DNA of 64,000 bases from Cycas panzhihuaensis (lineage: Eukaryota > Cycadophyta). The stretch's first letter is position 1; each line of letters begins with the position of its first letter. This document shows positions 22,479 to 32,251 of the stretch, in pieces. The translations under genes and the position numbers were made by a program. The notes beneath the pieces are model-generated. The model saw only the letters and a program-made list of their open reading frames with translations, was not told the DNA's origin and searched no databases. The DNA lies in the NCBI GenBank assembly GCA_023213395.1, contig CM041465.1:68517741-68581740 (forward strand), written 5' to 3'.

Positions 22479-22536
22479 TTCTAGAACCTTTGACCAAGAA
22501 TCTTCTCTCACTAGAATATTCTCATCTAGAATATTC
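22479..22536 (-). promoter_or_regulatory. Cluster of heat-shock-element-like dyads and W-boxes in U3
   Basis: Four dyads fall within 58 bp: TTCTAGAA (22479-22486), GAATCTTC (22498-22505), GAATATTC (22514-22521) and GAATATTC (22529-22536). Each fits GAAnnTTC or TTCnnGAA, the two-unit core bound by heat shock factors. Two W-box cores (TTGACT and TTGACC, near 22474-22497) lie among them. The 5' LTR carries the same sites at 26771-26828, upstream of its TATA box. Stress-induced transcription is an inference. Confidence 0.5.
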
Positions 22537-22611
22537 CATGTGAGCAACTATTCTAATGAAATGAAATGAACTTAAATGGACATGTAAATGGGAATGTACA
22601 TTATTCCAACA

Positions 22612-22623
22612 CCCCCCCATAAT
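22612..22623 (-). promoter_or_regulatory. LARD-N polypurine tract
   Basis: On the minus strand ATTATGGGGGGG abuts the LTR start TGTTGGAATA. Confidence 0.8.
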
Positions 22624-22943
22624 GTTAAGTTCATTTCTTTACATAAGCATCAGTGTCCTAAGTCTCTCAAAAAATTTCTCACAACTTAAAGTCTAAGTGA
22701 GAATACAACTTGAGGGACAATTTAACTATGCCGTGCTCCATATGCTGTCGAACAGAATGATGGAGATTTTCCACAAGCTTGACTCTGTCATGGAATCCCA
22801 ATTCTTCGATAGTTGGAAGGCATATTGTTGTAGTAGAACAACTGAAGAAGTCAAAGAAGTCGATTAAGCCCACAATGGCTTTTCAAATGTCAGAATCGCT
22901 GCTTTGCATACCGTCTTGGTGGAATAAGCTATCCACATCAAGT

Positions 22944-23187
22944 GATCAACCAGAATTAAGTGCTATGCACATTCTGTCGTTGATTTGGCCTTCAACTGCT
23001 ACAAGAGATCAACCAGAATCCAGTGGTCTATGCACATCCTGTCATTGATTTGGATCAACCAGAACTAAGTGTCATCCACATCCTGTCGTTGAATTGATTC
23101 AACCAGAACTAAGTGGTTAATGCACATCCTGTCGTTGATTATGATCAACCAGAACTCAGTGTCATCCACATCCTGTCGTTGATTTGC
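22944..23187. repeat. Minisatellite of about 45-60 bp units, five copies
   Basis: Units share GATCAACCAGAACTAAGTG and CACATCCTGTCGTTGATTT. Five starts are visible near 22944, 23006, 23052, 23098 and 23142. It is inside the 3' part of LARD-N (minus orientation) with no long open frame. Confidence 0.85.
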
Positions 23188-23817
23188 CTTTGCAGTTGCC
23201 TTTACAAAGCTTCCAAAGAGGATTTCATCATCCTCATGCAGTACATGCTAGTTGTGATCATCAATGCGTGAAAACACGCTCATTGTCCTGCTTCTCCAAA
23301 TGTCATAATCTTGGAATACAATATCGTGCTTGATTTTATGCACTATTGTCATTTTCCAAGACACTGTTGCTTCATAGAATTGTTAGGTGTTTTCATCAAC
23401 ACTACAACACTGCAACTATCATCACCATTACACAATAAGCTACAATAGTAGGCTACCCAACTCACAAATGAAAGAGTTTGTGGTAGACAAGGGTATGATA
23501 AGTATCATGCAGGTTGTTAAGAGTTTTATACTCTACAATTCAACAACATAAGTCACTTGTCTCTTTCAGTTTCTGCACATAGAGACAAGACATTTTCTAA
23601 GAGTAAGCAAATTTTAAGACTCTAATAAATCATTAAGAGTCATTCTGCATCATATGCAAGCAAATAAAGATGAGTAATCTTCTCATCAACCACTAGCAAA
23701 TTGATGAATGCTAGTGTTCCAGGTTCCAGTTTTTCCATGTCATGTCGTGTCATATCATGTCGTATGACACCATGTTGTGATGTATTATGCGGCACCAATT
23801 TGCCTTGAATCTGACTT

Positions 23818-24771
23818 GGCTTCCTGTTTTCTCCTTCAACAACTCCCATAGGTCTTTGTAAGACTGAAAGTGTTACATTACATAGGATTTACATTTGCCT
23901 TAGTGAATCTGGGAAATTATAGCCAGTAATTCACAGACATGTTGTAAAGTCTATAAGAAAAGTAAGGAGAAAAAGTGTTTTAAATCACCGCAAGTATGAG
24001 TGTTATATCACTCGGTGACCGCAAGGTGAATTACACTTAATGAGAGTACAAATAAAGGTTTAAAACACCTTTTAAATACATCAATAAAGAGGATGAAGTA
24101 CAATAGAAAGTCCTCTCAAAATGTTCTCAAAGGAGGACAAAGTACAATAAAGTCTTCCCTTTTACAAAATTCTCTCCAAGTACATTGAAGAATCCTCTTA
24201 AGTTAAAGTTAAAAGATATACTCTAATGAGGATTAGGTACATGAGAAAAAAATCCTTGAAGTACTCCTTAATGAAGCCAATAAAATGCCCTTAAAAGAAG
24301 ACAAAATATTAAGCTTAAAAGCTTAAAGTCTTCTTAAGATATCATGCCCTTGAAAGAAGACAAAATAAAGCTTGATAGCTTAATGTCTTCATGAGGTTTT
24401 ATATCCTTTTAATGTGGTGCTCTTTTTGTGCCACCAAAGAAGAGGATTAGATGCATTAAAGAATCCTCTTAAAGTATTTATTTTGCCACCATAAACATCA
24501 TTTAAAGAGGATAAAATACTTTGAAGTAATCCTCTTAAAATGTCACCAAAAAATGCTTTTAAAAAAGAGGATGTGCCACATTAATTATCCTCTTAGAAGC
24601 TTCTTTATGCCACCAATAATGTACCTTAAAGAAGAGGATTAGTGTGTTTAAAATCCTCTTAAGGTAATCGCTTTATGAAGTCAATAAAATACCTTTAAAA
24701 AGCGTACAAACTTCTTAAGGTATTATGCCCTTTTATGTGTCGCACTATGTTGCCTTTAATTGGGTATGAGT
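23818..24771. repeat. 0.95-kb internal duplication of LARD-N, first copy
   Basis: The block from GGCTTCCTGTTTTCTCCTTC through CACCGCAAGT and CCGCAAGGTGAATTACACTT to the first palindromic array is repeated from 24772 on, with the same order and about 90% identity by eye. The second copy continues to about 26060 with a longer palindromic array. Confidence 0.8.
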
Positions 24772-26060
24772 AGGCTTCCTGTCTTCTCCTTCAACAACTC
24801 CCATAGGTCTTTGTATGACTGGAAGTGTTATATTACATAGGACTTCCATTTTTGCCTTAGTGAATCTAGCAAATTTTAGCTAGTAATTCACAGACATTTT
24901 AAGAAGTCTGTAATTAAGAGATTAAGGAGAAAAAAGTGTTTTAAATCACCGCAAGTGTGAGTGTTATATCAGTCAGTGACCGCAAGGTGAATTACACTTT
25001 AAGAGAGTACAAATAAAGGTTTAAAAACCCATCAATAAAGAGGAATAAGTACATTAAAAGGTTCTCTAAAAGTTCTATAAAAAGAGGACTTAGTACATTA
25101 AATTTTCCCAAATATTCTCATAGTACATTGAAAAATCCTCATCAAATAGAGTCAAAATATATGCTCTAAAGAGAATTAAGTACATAAGAAAATGTTCTTG
25201 AAGTACTCCCAAATTGAAGCCAATAAAAACCTTTGAAGAGAAGACAAATATTAAGCTAGAAGGCTTAAAGTCTTCTTAAGGTTTTATACCCTTTTACATC
25301 ACCAAAAAATGTACCTTAAAAAGAGGATTAAATGTATTAAAAATTCTTCTTAAAGTACTTTTCATATCTGCCAAAGATTTGCTCTTTTGTGCCACCAATA
25401 GATACTTTTTACAAAAAGGATAAAATACTTAACAAGATCCTTTCAAATGAAGCCATCATAATATATTTCAAAGAGGAAAACATGCTTTAAAAACCTCTTG
25501 AAATACTCTTTCTCATGTCACCAATAGTACCCTTTAAAAGAGGATGAATTGCATAAGACAAATCCTCTTGAAGTACTATTTTATACTGCCCAAAGTACTC
25601 TTTTATGTCACCAAAAGATGCTTTTATAAGAAGAGGATAAACCGCCTTTATAATCCTCTTAAAGCATCTCAGATGCCACCAAGAACGCCTCCTTTAAAAG
25701 AGGATAAATTTCATTAAGATCCTCTTAATATGCTTGCCACAAATACTCTTTTGAGCCACCAATATGTACCTTTAAAGAAGAGGATGTAGAGTATTAAAAT
25801 CCTCTTAAGGTACTGTTTTATGTCTCCAAGAAATACTTTAAAAAGAGGATAAATTACTTAATACAATCCTCTTAAAGTATCTTCTATATCGCCAAGAAGT
25901 GTTGTTTAAAAGAGGATGAAACACATGAAAATAATCCTCTTACTCTTGAAATATCCTTTAAAATGGAACTCAATAGTACCATTTTATGTCCCCAAAATAC
26001 CACCATAATAAAACCCTTTACTAAGGACAACATATCATACTAATTGCCTTGTAAAGTCTA
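24075..26060. repeat. Array of about two dozen palindromic units (AAGAGGAT..ATCCTCTT)
   Basis: Two blocks (about 24075-24735 and 25025-26060) are made of units of about 65-85 bp. A typical unit is GCCACCAA, then a TACCTTTAAAGAAGAGGAT arm, a loop of about 15-20 bases, and an ATCCTCTTAAGGTA arm. Each unit is an imperfect inverted repeat able to fold as a hairpin in RNA or single-stranded DNA. Units vary in loop and spacer but keep the arm core GAGGAT/ATCCTC. No protein-coding frame spans them. They fill most of the LARD-N interior; their role is unknown. Confidence 0.85.
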
Positions 26061-26205
26061 ATTAAATATTCTTCAAAGGATAAACAAGACTCTTCAAAAC
26101 ACACATTATTTAATAAACCCTATGAAGAAGACTTTATATAGAAATGAGAATATTCTAAAGTATATCTTAATGTTTATAACTCAAAGTTATAAACATTATT
26201 ATACA

Positions 26206-26361
26206 CTAATCAAATTTCGATTTCGAATGGCGGCTTTCTTTCTCCGTCCGCCGGCGACTGCCTCGCTTTTTCGCGGCTCCGTTTGCGACTTGGCGATCGG
26301 GTCCAACGACTTCACAGTCGATTAAGTGGCGGTGGCGGTGAGGAAGCAATGGCTTTTCCAT
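26206..26361 (-). CDS. Small basic ORF in LARD-N leader, 51 aa, function unknown
   Basis: On the element's sense strand, about 175 bases after the primer site, a 51-codon frame starts at 26361 (MEKPLLPHRH) and ends at 26206. It is rich in Arg, Lys and His, with AAKKRGSRRR in the middle. It lies in the only GC-rich patch of the element (about 26222-26420), so its base use differs sharply from its surroundings. It could be a small leader ORF or chance coding in a captured host fragment. On the opposite strand the same patch reads MAAFFLRPPATASLFRG. I recognise no family. Confidence 0.3.
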   Translation of the reverse strand: MEKPLLPHRHRHLIDCEVVGPDRQVANGAAKKRGSRRRTEKESRHSKSKFD

Positions 26362-26518
26362 CGGCGAATGGCAGCTCCAATCGGACGACGTCTGTTTCGT
26401 GTACAGAAGAACGGACAGAAAATAGCACTAAATTTCAACATACAACTGTTAGAAAGCTAGAGCAGCCATCTTAAGACAGAATCTAACACATACATGGCAG
26501 AAATTAAATGTCAAGACC

Positions 26519-26535
26519 CTAAAGCTCTGATACCA
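26519..26535 (-). promoter_or_regulatory. LARD-N primer-binding site (initiator-Met tRNA)
   Basis: TGGTATCAGAGCTTTAG on the minus strand directly follows the 5' LTR; the first 12 bases are a perfect match to the initiator-Met type. Confidence 0.9.
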
Positions 26536-26903
26536 TGTTAGAATGAGAGGATATGAGCTGGAAACATGTCATAAAGCACATGTTAGAAAGTGCACAAGAA
26601 ATGACAATACGACAATGATTCACAACTCTCCAAATCTCATTAAGAAAATATGTAAGGTACAAATACATATTTATAGTTTTACACTATGTCTAAACATAGG
26701 AGTTGGTTCAACAAACTCCATGATTTTTGGTGTGCTCAAACTACCTCATTAATGGTTGAGCATCTTTGACTTCTAGAACCTTTGACCAAGAATCTTCTCT
26801 CACTAGAATATTCTCATCTAGAATATTCCATGTGAGCAACTATTCTAATGAAATGAAATGAACTTAAATGGACATGTAAATGGGAATGTACATTATTCCA
26901 ACA
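26536..26903 (-). repeat. LARD-N 5' LTR
   Basis: 368 bp, apparently identical to 22244-22611. It carries the TATA box at 26669-26675 and the heat-shock-element-like cluster at 26771-26828. Confidence 0.95.
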
Positions 26904-26908
26904 TAAGT

Positions 26909-27216
26909 TGCCTAAAACATTAATTATCACTGATGTTTCCCATTTCCAAAACGTGAAGATGCCATGGAAACATAGTGCAAATGTTCCCAAATATTTCTAG
27001 GAAAAAGTAGGCATTTTCAGTCAATTTAATATTAAATCATAATATTTCATATTATTATACTAATATGATATATTATAATATTGCGTTATTTTATATTCTA
27101 CATTTAAAAGTTAAGATAGGGTGTTTATAATTAACTTTGTCTAAGAAGAATCAGTTAATTGCAAGGGATTAAATGCTGCGCCCCCCATCCACAACAAAGG
27201 TTAGCCAAGATAATCT

Positions 27217-27251
<35 letters not shown>

Positions 27252-27552
27252 ATTTAATTATAGCATGACATCAAGACAAGCATCCACCTAGATATAATGT
27301 GATGCCTAAATGTATGCAGAAAAGAGAAAAATTGTCCTTAAAAACAAGAACCTCAAATGGCTTTTTATGTGCTTGTTAAGTGACCCTTGGTTTCTGTGAG
27401 ATTGTTGTCCAGCATAATATAATATGATATAATATCATATCATGTCATGTTACGCCATGTTATATTATATGATGTCATAATATATCGTATTACAGTATAT
27501 TAGATTATATGGTATTATGTCTATACTATACTATCTACGCACACACACACAC

Positions 27553-27584
<32 letters not shown>

Positions 27585-28997
27585 ACAACAATGTAAGTTT
27601 ACGTGAAGGAGATCCAATTTTGTATATGTGATATTATATTACATTATATCTACTATATATATAGAAAAGACAAAAGTGGACATCAATTTGTCCTCCCCTC
27701 ATCCCAAATGGAGGTCAACTTGATTATGTTAGATTAGTGTAGAGTGACATTTTATTATAGATAGATATTTGTGTTCTTTTTTTCTTTATTCTTTTTAGAC
27801 AGATTGATGATATAGAGCCCCATTTATTCACCAAAATCCTCATCTCAAGGGTATCATTGCCATAGCAATTATTTGCCATGAGTTTGATATAGAAAACCCT
27901 AATTTGGTGTTTTGTAGCATTTTGAAATTTGTCATTTAGGTGTTTCTTGTTTTGCATAGATTCAAAGTCTCATCTTCTTTAACATTATCATCATTGTATA
28001 TAATGTGAGATGGAAACTTGTCTTCTTTGTCATCAACAACATAATCCCACATCTTGGTGGTCCTTTCACACACTAGGCTTGAGAGAGGAGAAAATGGAAT
28101 GGATGTTGTCTAGGCCACAACCTATTCTACATAATGTGGTGGGTCAACTTGTAGGTGCTCCATTTGTGTTACATGTAGATGAGCTCATCATACAATAGAG
28201 GGATTGGATTATAGGGTTCATTACTTACAAGTAAACTAGATCGCTAAAATAAATTGAACTTGGCTGAAAGGTACCAAATTTGGTATTTGGTAAACAAATA
28301 TCTTATTTGAGCAAGAAGACAAATAGCTGGATGGAAAAGCATTGGCATGTGTGAGCCATATTCCTCCTAAAATGTGACTACAATCATATTATCTCAATTG
28401 TTCTCTACATCACCATGCTCAAACAACCTTTCAACCATGTGTTGCTTCCCCTACTTTTCATTGTGTAACCCTCGTCCCTTACTGCATAACTTGTGACAAA
28501 TTGGATAATTGCCATCATTGCATTATGTTACAACACAAGAATTTTTAAAGCAATGAAACATAAGATAAAAAGGAAAAAGAAAACAAAAACAAAGCTGAAT
28601 TTTAAAGCCTGTAAATAAGCTATTCACAATCTTCTAGTCTTCTACTTGAGTTCTTCCTCTGTTGCCTGGGGTTAAAATGGAAAGTGGTGCCATGTTATTG
28701 AGAGGAGTATGTACCACCTCTCCAAACTCATCTTTCAAACTGTACTTTTAAATTCAGTATCATGAAAACAGTCAAACATGTTTTGCAAGTTTGCAATCTC
28801 TCTCATCTGGTGTATCTGCTCAGACATCCCCAAAATGTGGCTTGTTACTATCAAAAGAAGGAATCTGTCTTTGCAAGAGGGTTGTTTATAAATGTATTCT
28901 TATCATAGCCATTTGTAACTCCATAGCTTATGATTATTTGCAAGTGTTATCTTTAGGGTCTGCAATTATTTGAATTAATTGCTTATTCTGTATGCAG
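26909..28997. other. AT-rich stretch before the transporter exons; simple repeats
   Basis: It contains a (TA)n run at 27221-27247 and an (AC)n-(TG)n pair at 27539-27579 that forms a perfect inverted repeat. Frames at 27724-27957 (minus) and 28010-28198 (plus) have no recognised motif. If the transporter gene is intact this is intron; I found no upstream exon in it. Confidence 0.6.
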
Positions 28998-30267
28998 ACA
29001 CAAGGAATGAGGCCTGATGTTGTGCCATATAAAAGTACCTTGTCTGCTCTCAATAGAATTGCTCGAGAAGAGGGTATTCGGGGCCTATACAGGTTGGTTT
29101 TCTAGTTCTATTTCCTTTAGAGACCCTTTGTTCTAGGCTTTGAACTTTTTGAGTGTAATGATCTTTTATGGGTGAAAATCTCAATTATTTCATTTAAATG
29201 ATTATTCTATTCATGTCCTGGACAGTGGACTTGTGCCAGCCTTGGCAGGAGTCAGCCATGTTGCCATTCAGTTTCCTGTATATGAGAAGATGAAGGCTTA
29301 CCTGGCAAAGCGGGGTAATATATTGCTGCTTTGAATTGATCCATACCATATTGATTTCTATTGCCATATGTAACTGACTATATTTCATTAGTGCAATGTT
29401 CCTTTTGCCAATCTTTACAAGACAAATCATAATGTTGCAGATGGGACTTCTTCAGACAAGCTTGGTCCGGGTGATGTTGCTGTTGCCTCTTCAGTGTCTA
29501 AAATAATAGCGTCAACAATGACTTATCCCCATGAGGTAGACCATTGACGTTAGTGCAAAAATAATGTTTTTTAATATGATTCATTCCCTCTCTAAAAAAA
29601 GAATTTTCTTGTTATCGCTCTTTCACAAAAGGGGGTGCATGTGTGCACCACGCAACATAAACCAGGGCTTGATCTAGATTCTACAGTGTATACTGCATGA
29701 TTGCTCGATGAATTTGTCACTGGTGGAGTTGATGTAGAAACCCAGCCTTATATAATTTCTTATTTACCTGGAAATTTCGTTTTTTGTGTTTAAGATCCTT
29801 GTAGATAATGACCTCTAATCATATGTCGATGCTCCCTGTATATGTTGATGCTTGCACAGGTGGTACGCTCCAGGCTTCAAGAGCAAGGCCACACTGGGGT
29901 TTCAGAAATACCCTATACAGGTGTAATTGATTGCATTAAAAAGGTATTTCGTAAGGATGGTGTTCGAGGATTTTACCGTGGCTGTGCTACAAACCTGATG
30001 AGGACAACTCCAGCTGCTGTAATTACCTTTACTAGTTTTGAGATGATTCTAAGGTTTTTACACAACATATTTCCACATGAGCCTGTACGTGCCCATTCTG
30101 AATCCGATCCTTCTGGGTTGCATTCTAAAGCTGAAGGCTCTGAACAGCAACCAGGCTGTGGTGCAGCGGAGCAAGAAGATGATTCTGTTTTTAGGTCTCA
30201 TCAGGCTGCACACAAGATGGGTTCTTTGTCTTTGACTAAGAAGGATCAGTTAACTGCAAGACATTAA
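28998..30267 (+). CDS. NAD+ transporter of the mitochondrial carrier family (NDT-like), last four exons
   Basis: Exons at 28998-29092, 29226-29314, 29441-29535 and 29860-30267 are joined by introns with GT/AG ends; codon phases agree at every junction. The first begins [20 protein letters not shown] and the second [20 protein letters not shown], which closely fit plant NAD+ carriers NDT1/NDT2 after their KTRLQ motif. The third carrier repeat starts PHEVVRSR, the family signature Px[DE]xx[KR]x[KR], split by the last intron, followed by [10 protein letters not shown] and [11 protein letters not shown]. The protein would exchange NAD+ across a chloroplast, mitochondrial or peroxisomal membrane. 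A hydrophilic tail of about 65 residues follows the last helix, as in longer NDT2-type proteins. The first carrier repeat and half of the second are missing; they are either upstream of the window or lost. Confidence 0.88.
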
Positions 30268-31123
30268 CTTTTAAGGTTCATTTTATCCATTGTGTTTTGA
30301 CCCACTGGCTGACTACCAATTTCGTACCCAGAGTTGTCAACTTGTCATGTTACTTTGGTTATACCAGGTAACAACCACCAAAATGGCCTTTTTTGTTGAT
30401 ATGCACTGGGCCCCTTGTATCAATCTTGCTTCCTCATTACTGAAGCCACTAACAGTATACAATCAAGCCCCAATTCAATGTGCAACGGTTTGATTCCCTC
30501 TATATTATTTGACATTATTTATTCTTGATATCTTCACATCTTGCTGTGGCAGCTAGTCAAACTCAGCTATGGTTCTGGTTTAAGATCTATCACAATCTTT
30601 TAAATTTGGAAGGTATAGTTTCGTAAGTGAATTGTCTGCCTTATATCCCTTGATCAAATATTTAATATATAATAGTGATGATGCAAAGACAGAATTATGG
30701 CAGATGGCCCCTTTGCTTGCAACCATTCTTTACTTCCTGCTAAATGAAAATGGATTTTTCGCAAAACCTATTACAGACAAAACTCAAAGTCAATTTTTTT
30801 CTCCATTGTCTATGGAGTCTGAAGTATTGCCTTGGTAATTTATAGTTCTGTGATGAGGTACACCTATGAAAGCAATGTGCATCATATAAAAATGTGGAAG
30901 TTCAAGAAGACCAAACTTAAAGACGAGAATATGCATTGATGAAAAGACAGATTGTAATACAATCATACGATAATAATATAATATTATAAGACATTATTAT
31001 ATATGATATAGTATTATAACTTTTCTTATTAAAGTTATAGATTGATTTCTCCAATCGCTTTAACATTTTCTTAAGGATCAACGTTAGGAAAATCCATTTA
31101 TGGAAACATCATGGTAGAAATTG

Positions 31124-31164
<41 letters not shown>

Positions 31165-31620
31165 CTTCCATGTTGACCCATTATATTATATTATCCTATA
31201 TTGCAGTACATTATTTGATGTTTGGCTTTTTGGAGTGAACTGCATATGCAATGGCTCCATTAGGGCATTACACACAATACACACGACTCAAATACAACCT
31301 GCCATAGGTACCAAAATAACCAAAAGGAATCCTTTCGCAACCTTCTATCTATAAATGCATTACTCTAGTAACTACCCAAATACCAGAGTGGTAATTGTTA
31401 ATAATCAACTGGTCACTGCAATGGTGCGTCCTAACTCCGCAGTTCACCTTTCATTATTAAGTAGAGTTTGCGGTGACCTTTAAAACTGTGTAAGTTGCAC
31501 GATCAAGGCCTAATGTTTTTTGTACCTCCATGAAAAAAGGGGTGGAGTTGAGACAAAAGGTTTTAAATATACAAAAATTTAAAACAACAAAAACATGCAC
31601 ATTCTCATGAGTCACCATTT
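30268..31620. other. Downstream of the transporter gene: likely 3' UTR, then AT-rich DNA
   Basis: The first few hundred bases after the stop are probably 3' UTR, but no poly(A) site could be fixed. A (TA)n run lies at 31127-31160. Frames at 30290-30493 and 30632-30838 have no recognised motif. The LARD-L target site CATTT ends the stretch. Confidence 0.5.
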
Positions 31621-32251
31621 TGTTAGAAAGTAATGTTTAATCTCTATTCAATCTATAGTGGTAATTTAATAAATATTTGGTGGTGTTATTATTGTGGTGG
31701 AGTCGAACATTAGACACACTCTCTTAAGTTGTGATAGATGTGGGCAACATTAAAAGTTGTGCAAATTTTCATTTGATTGGTTATTGTTAAGGTTCTTACA
31801 CATGATGTTATTAGTGGATAATTGGTGCAACCTCATTGGTCATTAATGAGAGTTTCTATATAAGAGTATACCATATTCATTGTAATTTACGAAGACACCT
31901 AACACTTTCTCAATAGAACCTAGTGTGGTTTCATGATGTACTTTGTTGAATATCTTTAGTAATGAGATCTCATACATTTATGGTGGATGTTTCCTCATCT
32001 TGAGGTTTTACCATGTTAAGTTGTGTCTTAATATTGAATAGTTGATGTTCATTTATTGTTTATTATTGATGATTATACACTCTTGTAATGATCATGTGTT
32101 ATATATCAATCTTGATAATGCTCTTGATGACTATATGCTCTTGTAATGATCATGTGTTATATGTCTTCATATTGATGTAATTAGATCTTATGGCAATTGT
32201 AAGGTTTTATACAGTTATCTTATGATGATATCAAATTAGAGAGCCTATTCA
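31621..32251 (+). repeat. LARD-L 5' LTR
   Basis: It starts TGTTAGAAAG. TATA box CTATATAAGAGTATACC near 31857. It contains a local duplication of about 45 bp (TCTTGTAATGATCATGTGTT near 32081-32160). The exact 3' end is uncertain because the last 20 bases differ from the 3' LTR. Confidence 0.75.

Larger units (their letters stand above)
22244..22611 (-). repeat. LARD-N 3' LTR
   Basis: 368 bp, TGTTAGAATG to TATTCCAACA on the plus strand. The 69-aa frame inside it is repeated exactly in the other LTR and is not a gene. Confidence 0.95.
22244..26903 (-). mobile_element. Young non-autonomous LTR element LARD-N, 4660 bp
   Basis: Both LTRs are 368 bp (22244-22611 and 26536-26903) and I see no difference between them. 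The flanking 5-bp repeats are TAAGT on both sides (22239-22243 and 26904-26908). On the minus strand the primer site TGGTATCAGAGC follows the right LTR; ATTATGGGGGGG forms the polypurine tract at the left LTR. The 3.9-kb interior has no gag or pol similarity: it holds a minisatellite, a 0.95-kb internal duplication and a long array of palindromic units. This is the structure of a LARD, moved by proteins of another element. Identical LTRs mean recent transposition. Confidence 0.95.

Noticed and set aside
24075-26060. Palindromic repeats with spacers, superficially CRISPR-like
   Set aside because: Units vary in length and sequence, spacers are repeats too, no cas genes, and the array lies in a plant LTR element.
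27221-27247. (TA)n run as a possible regulatory site of the transporter gene
   Set aside because: Simple repeats of this kind occur throughout the window and nothing ties this one to the gene.
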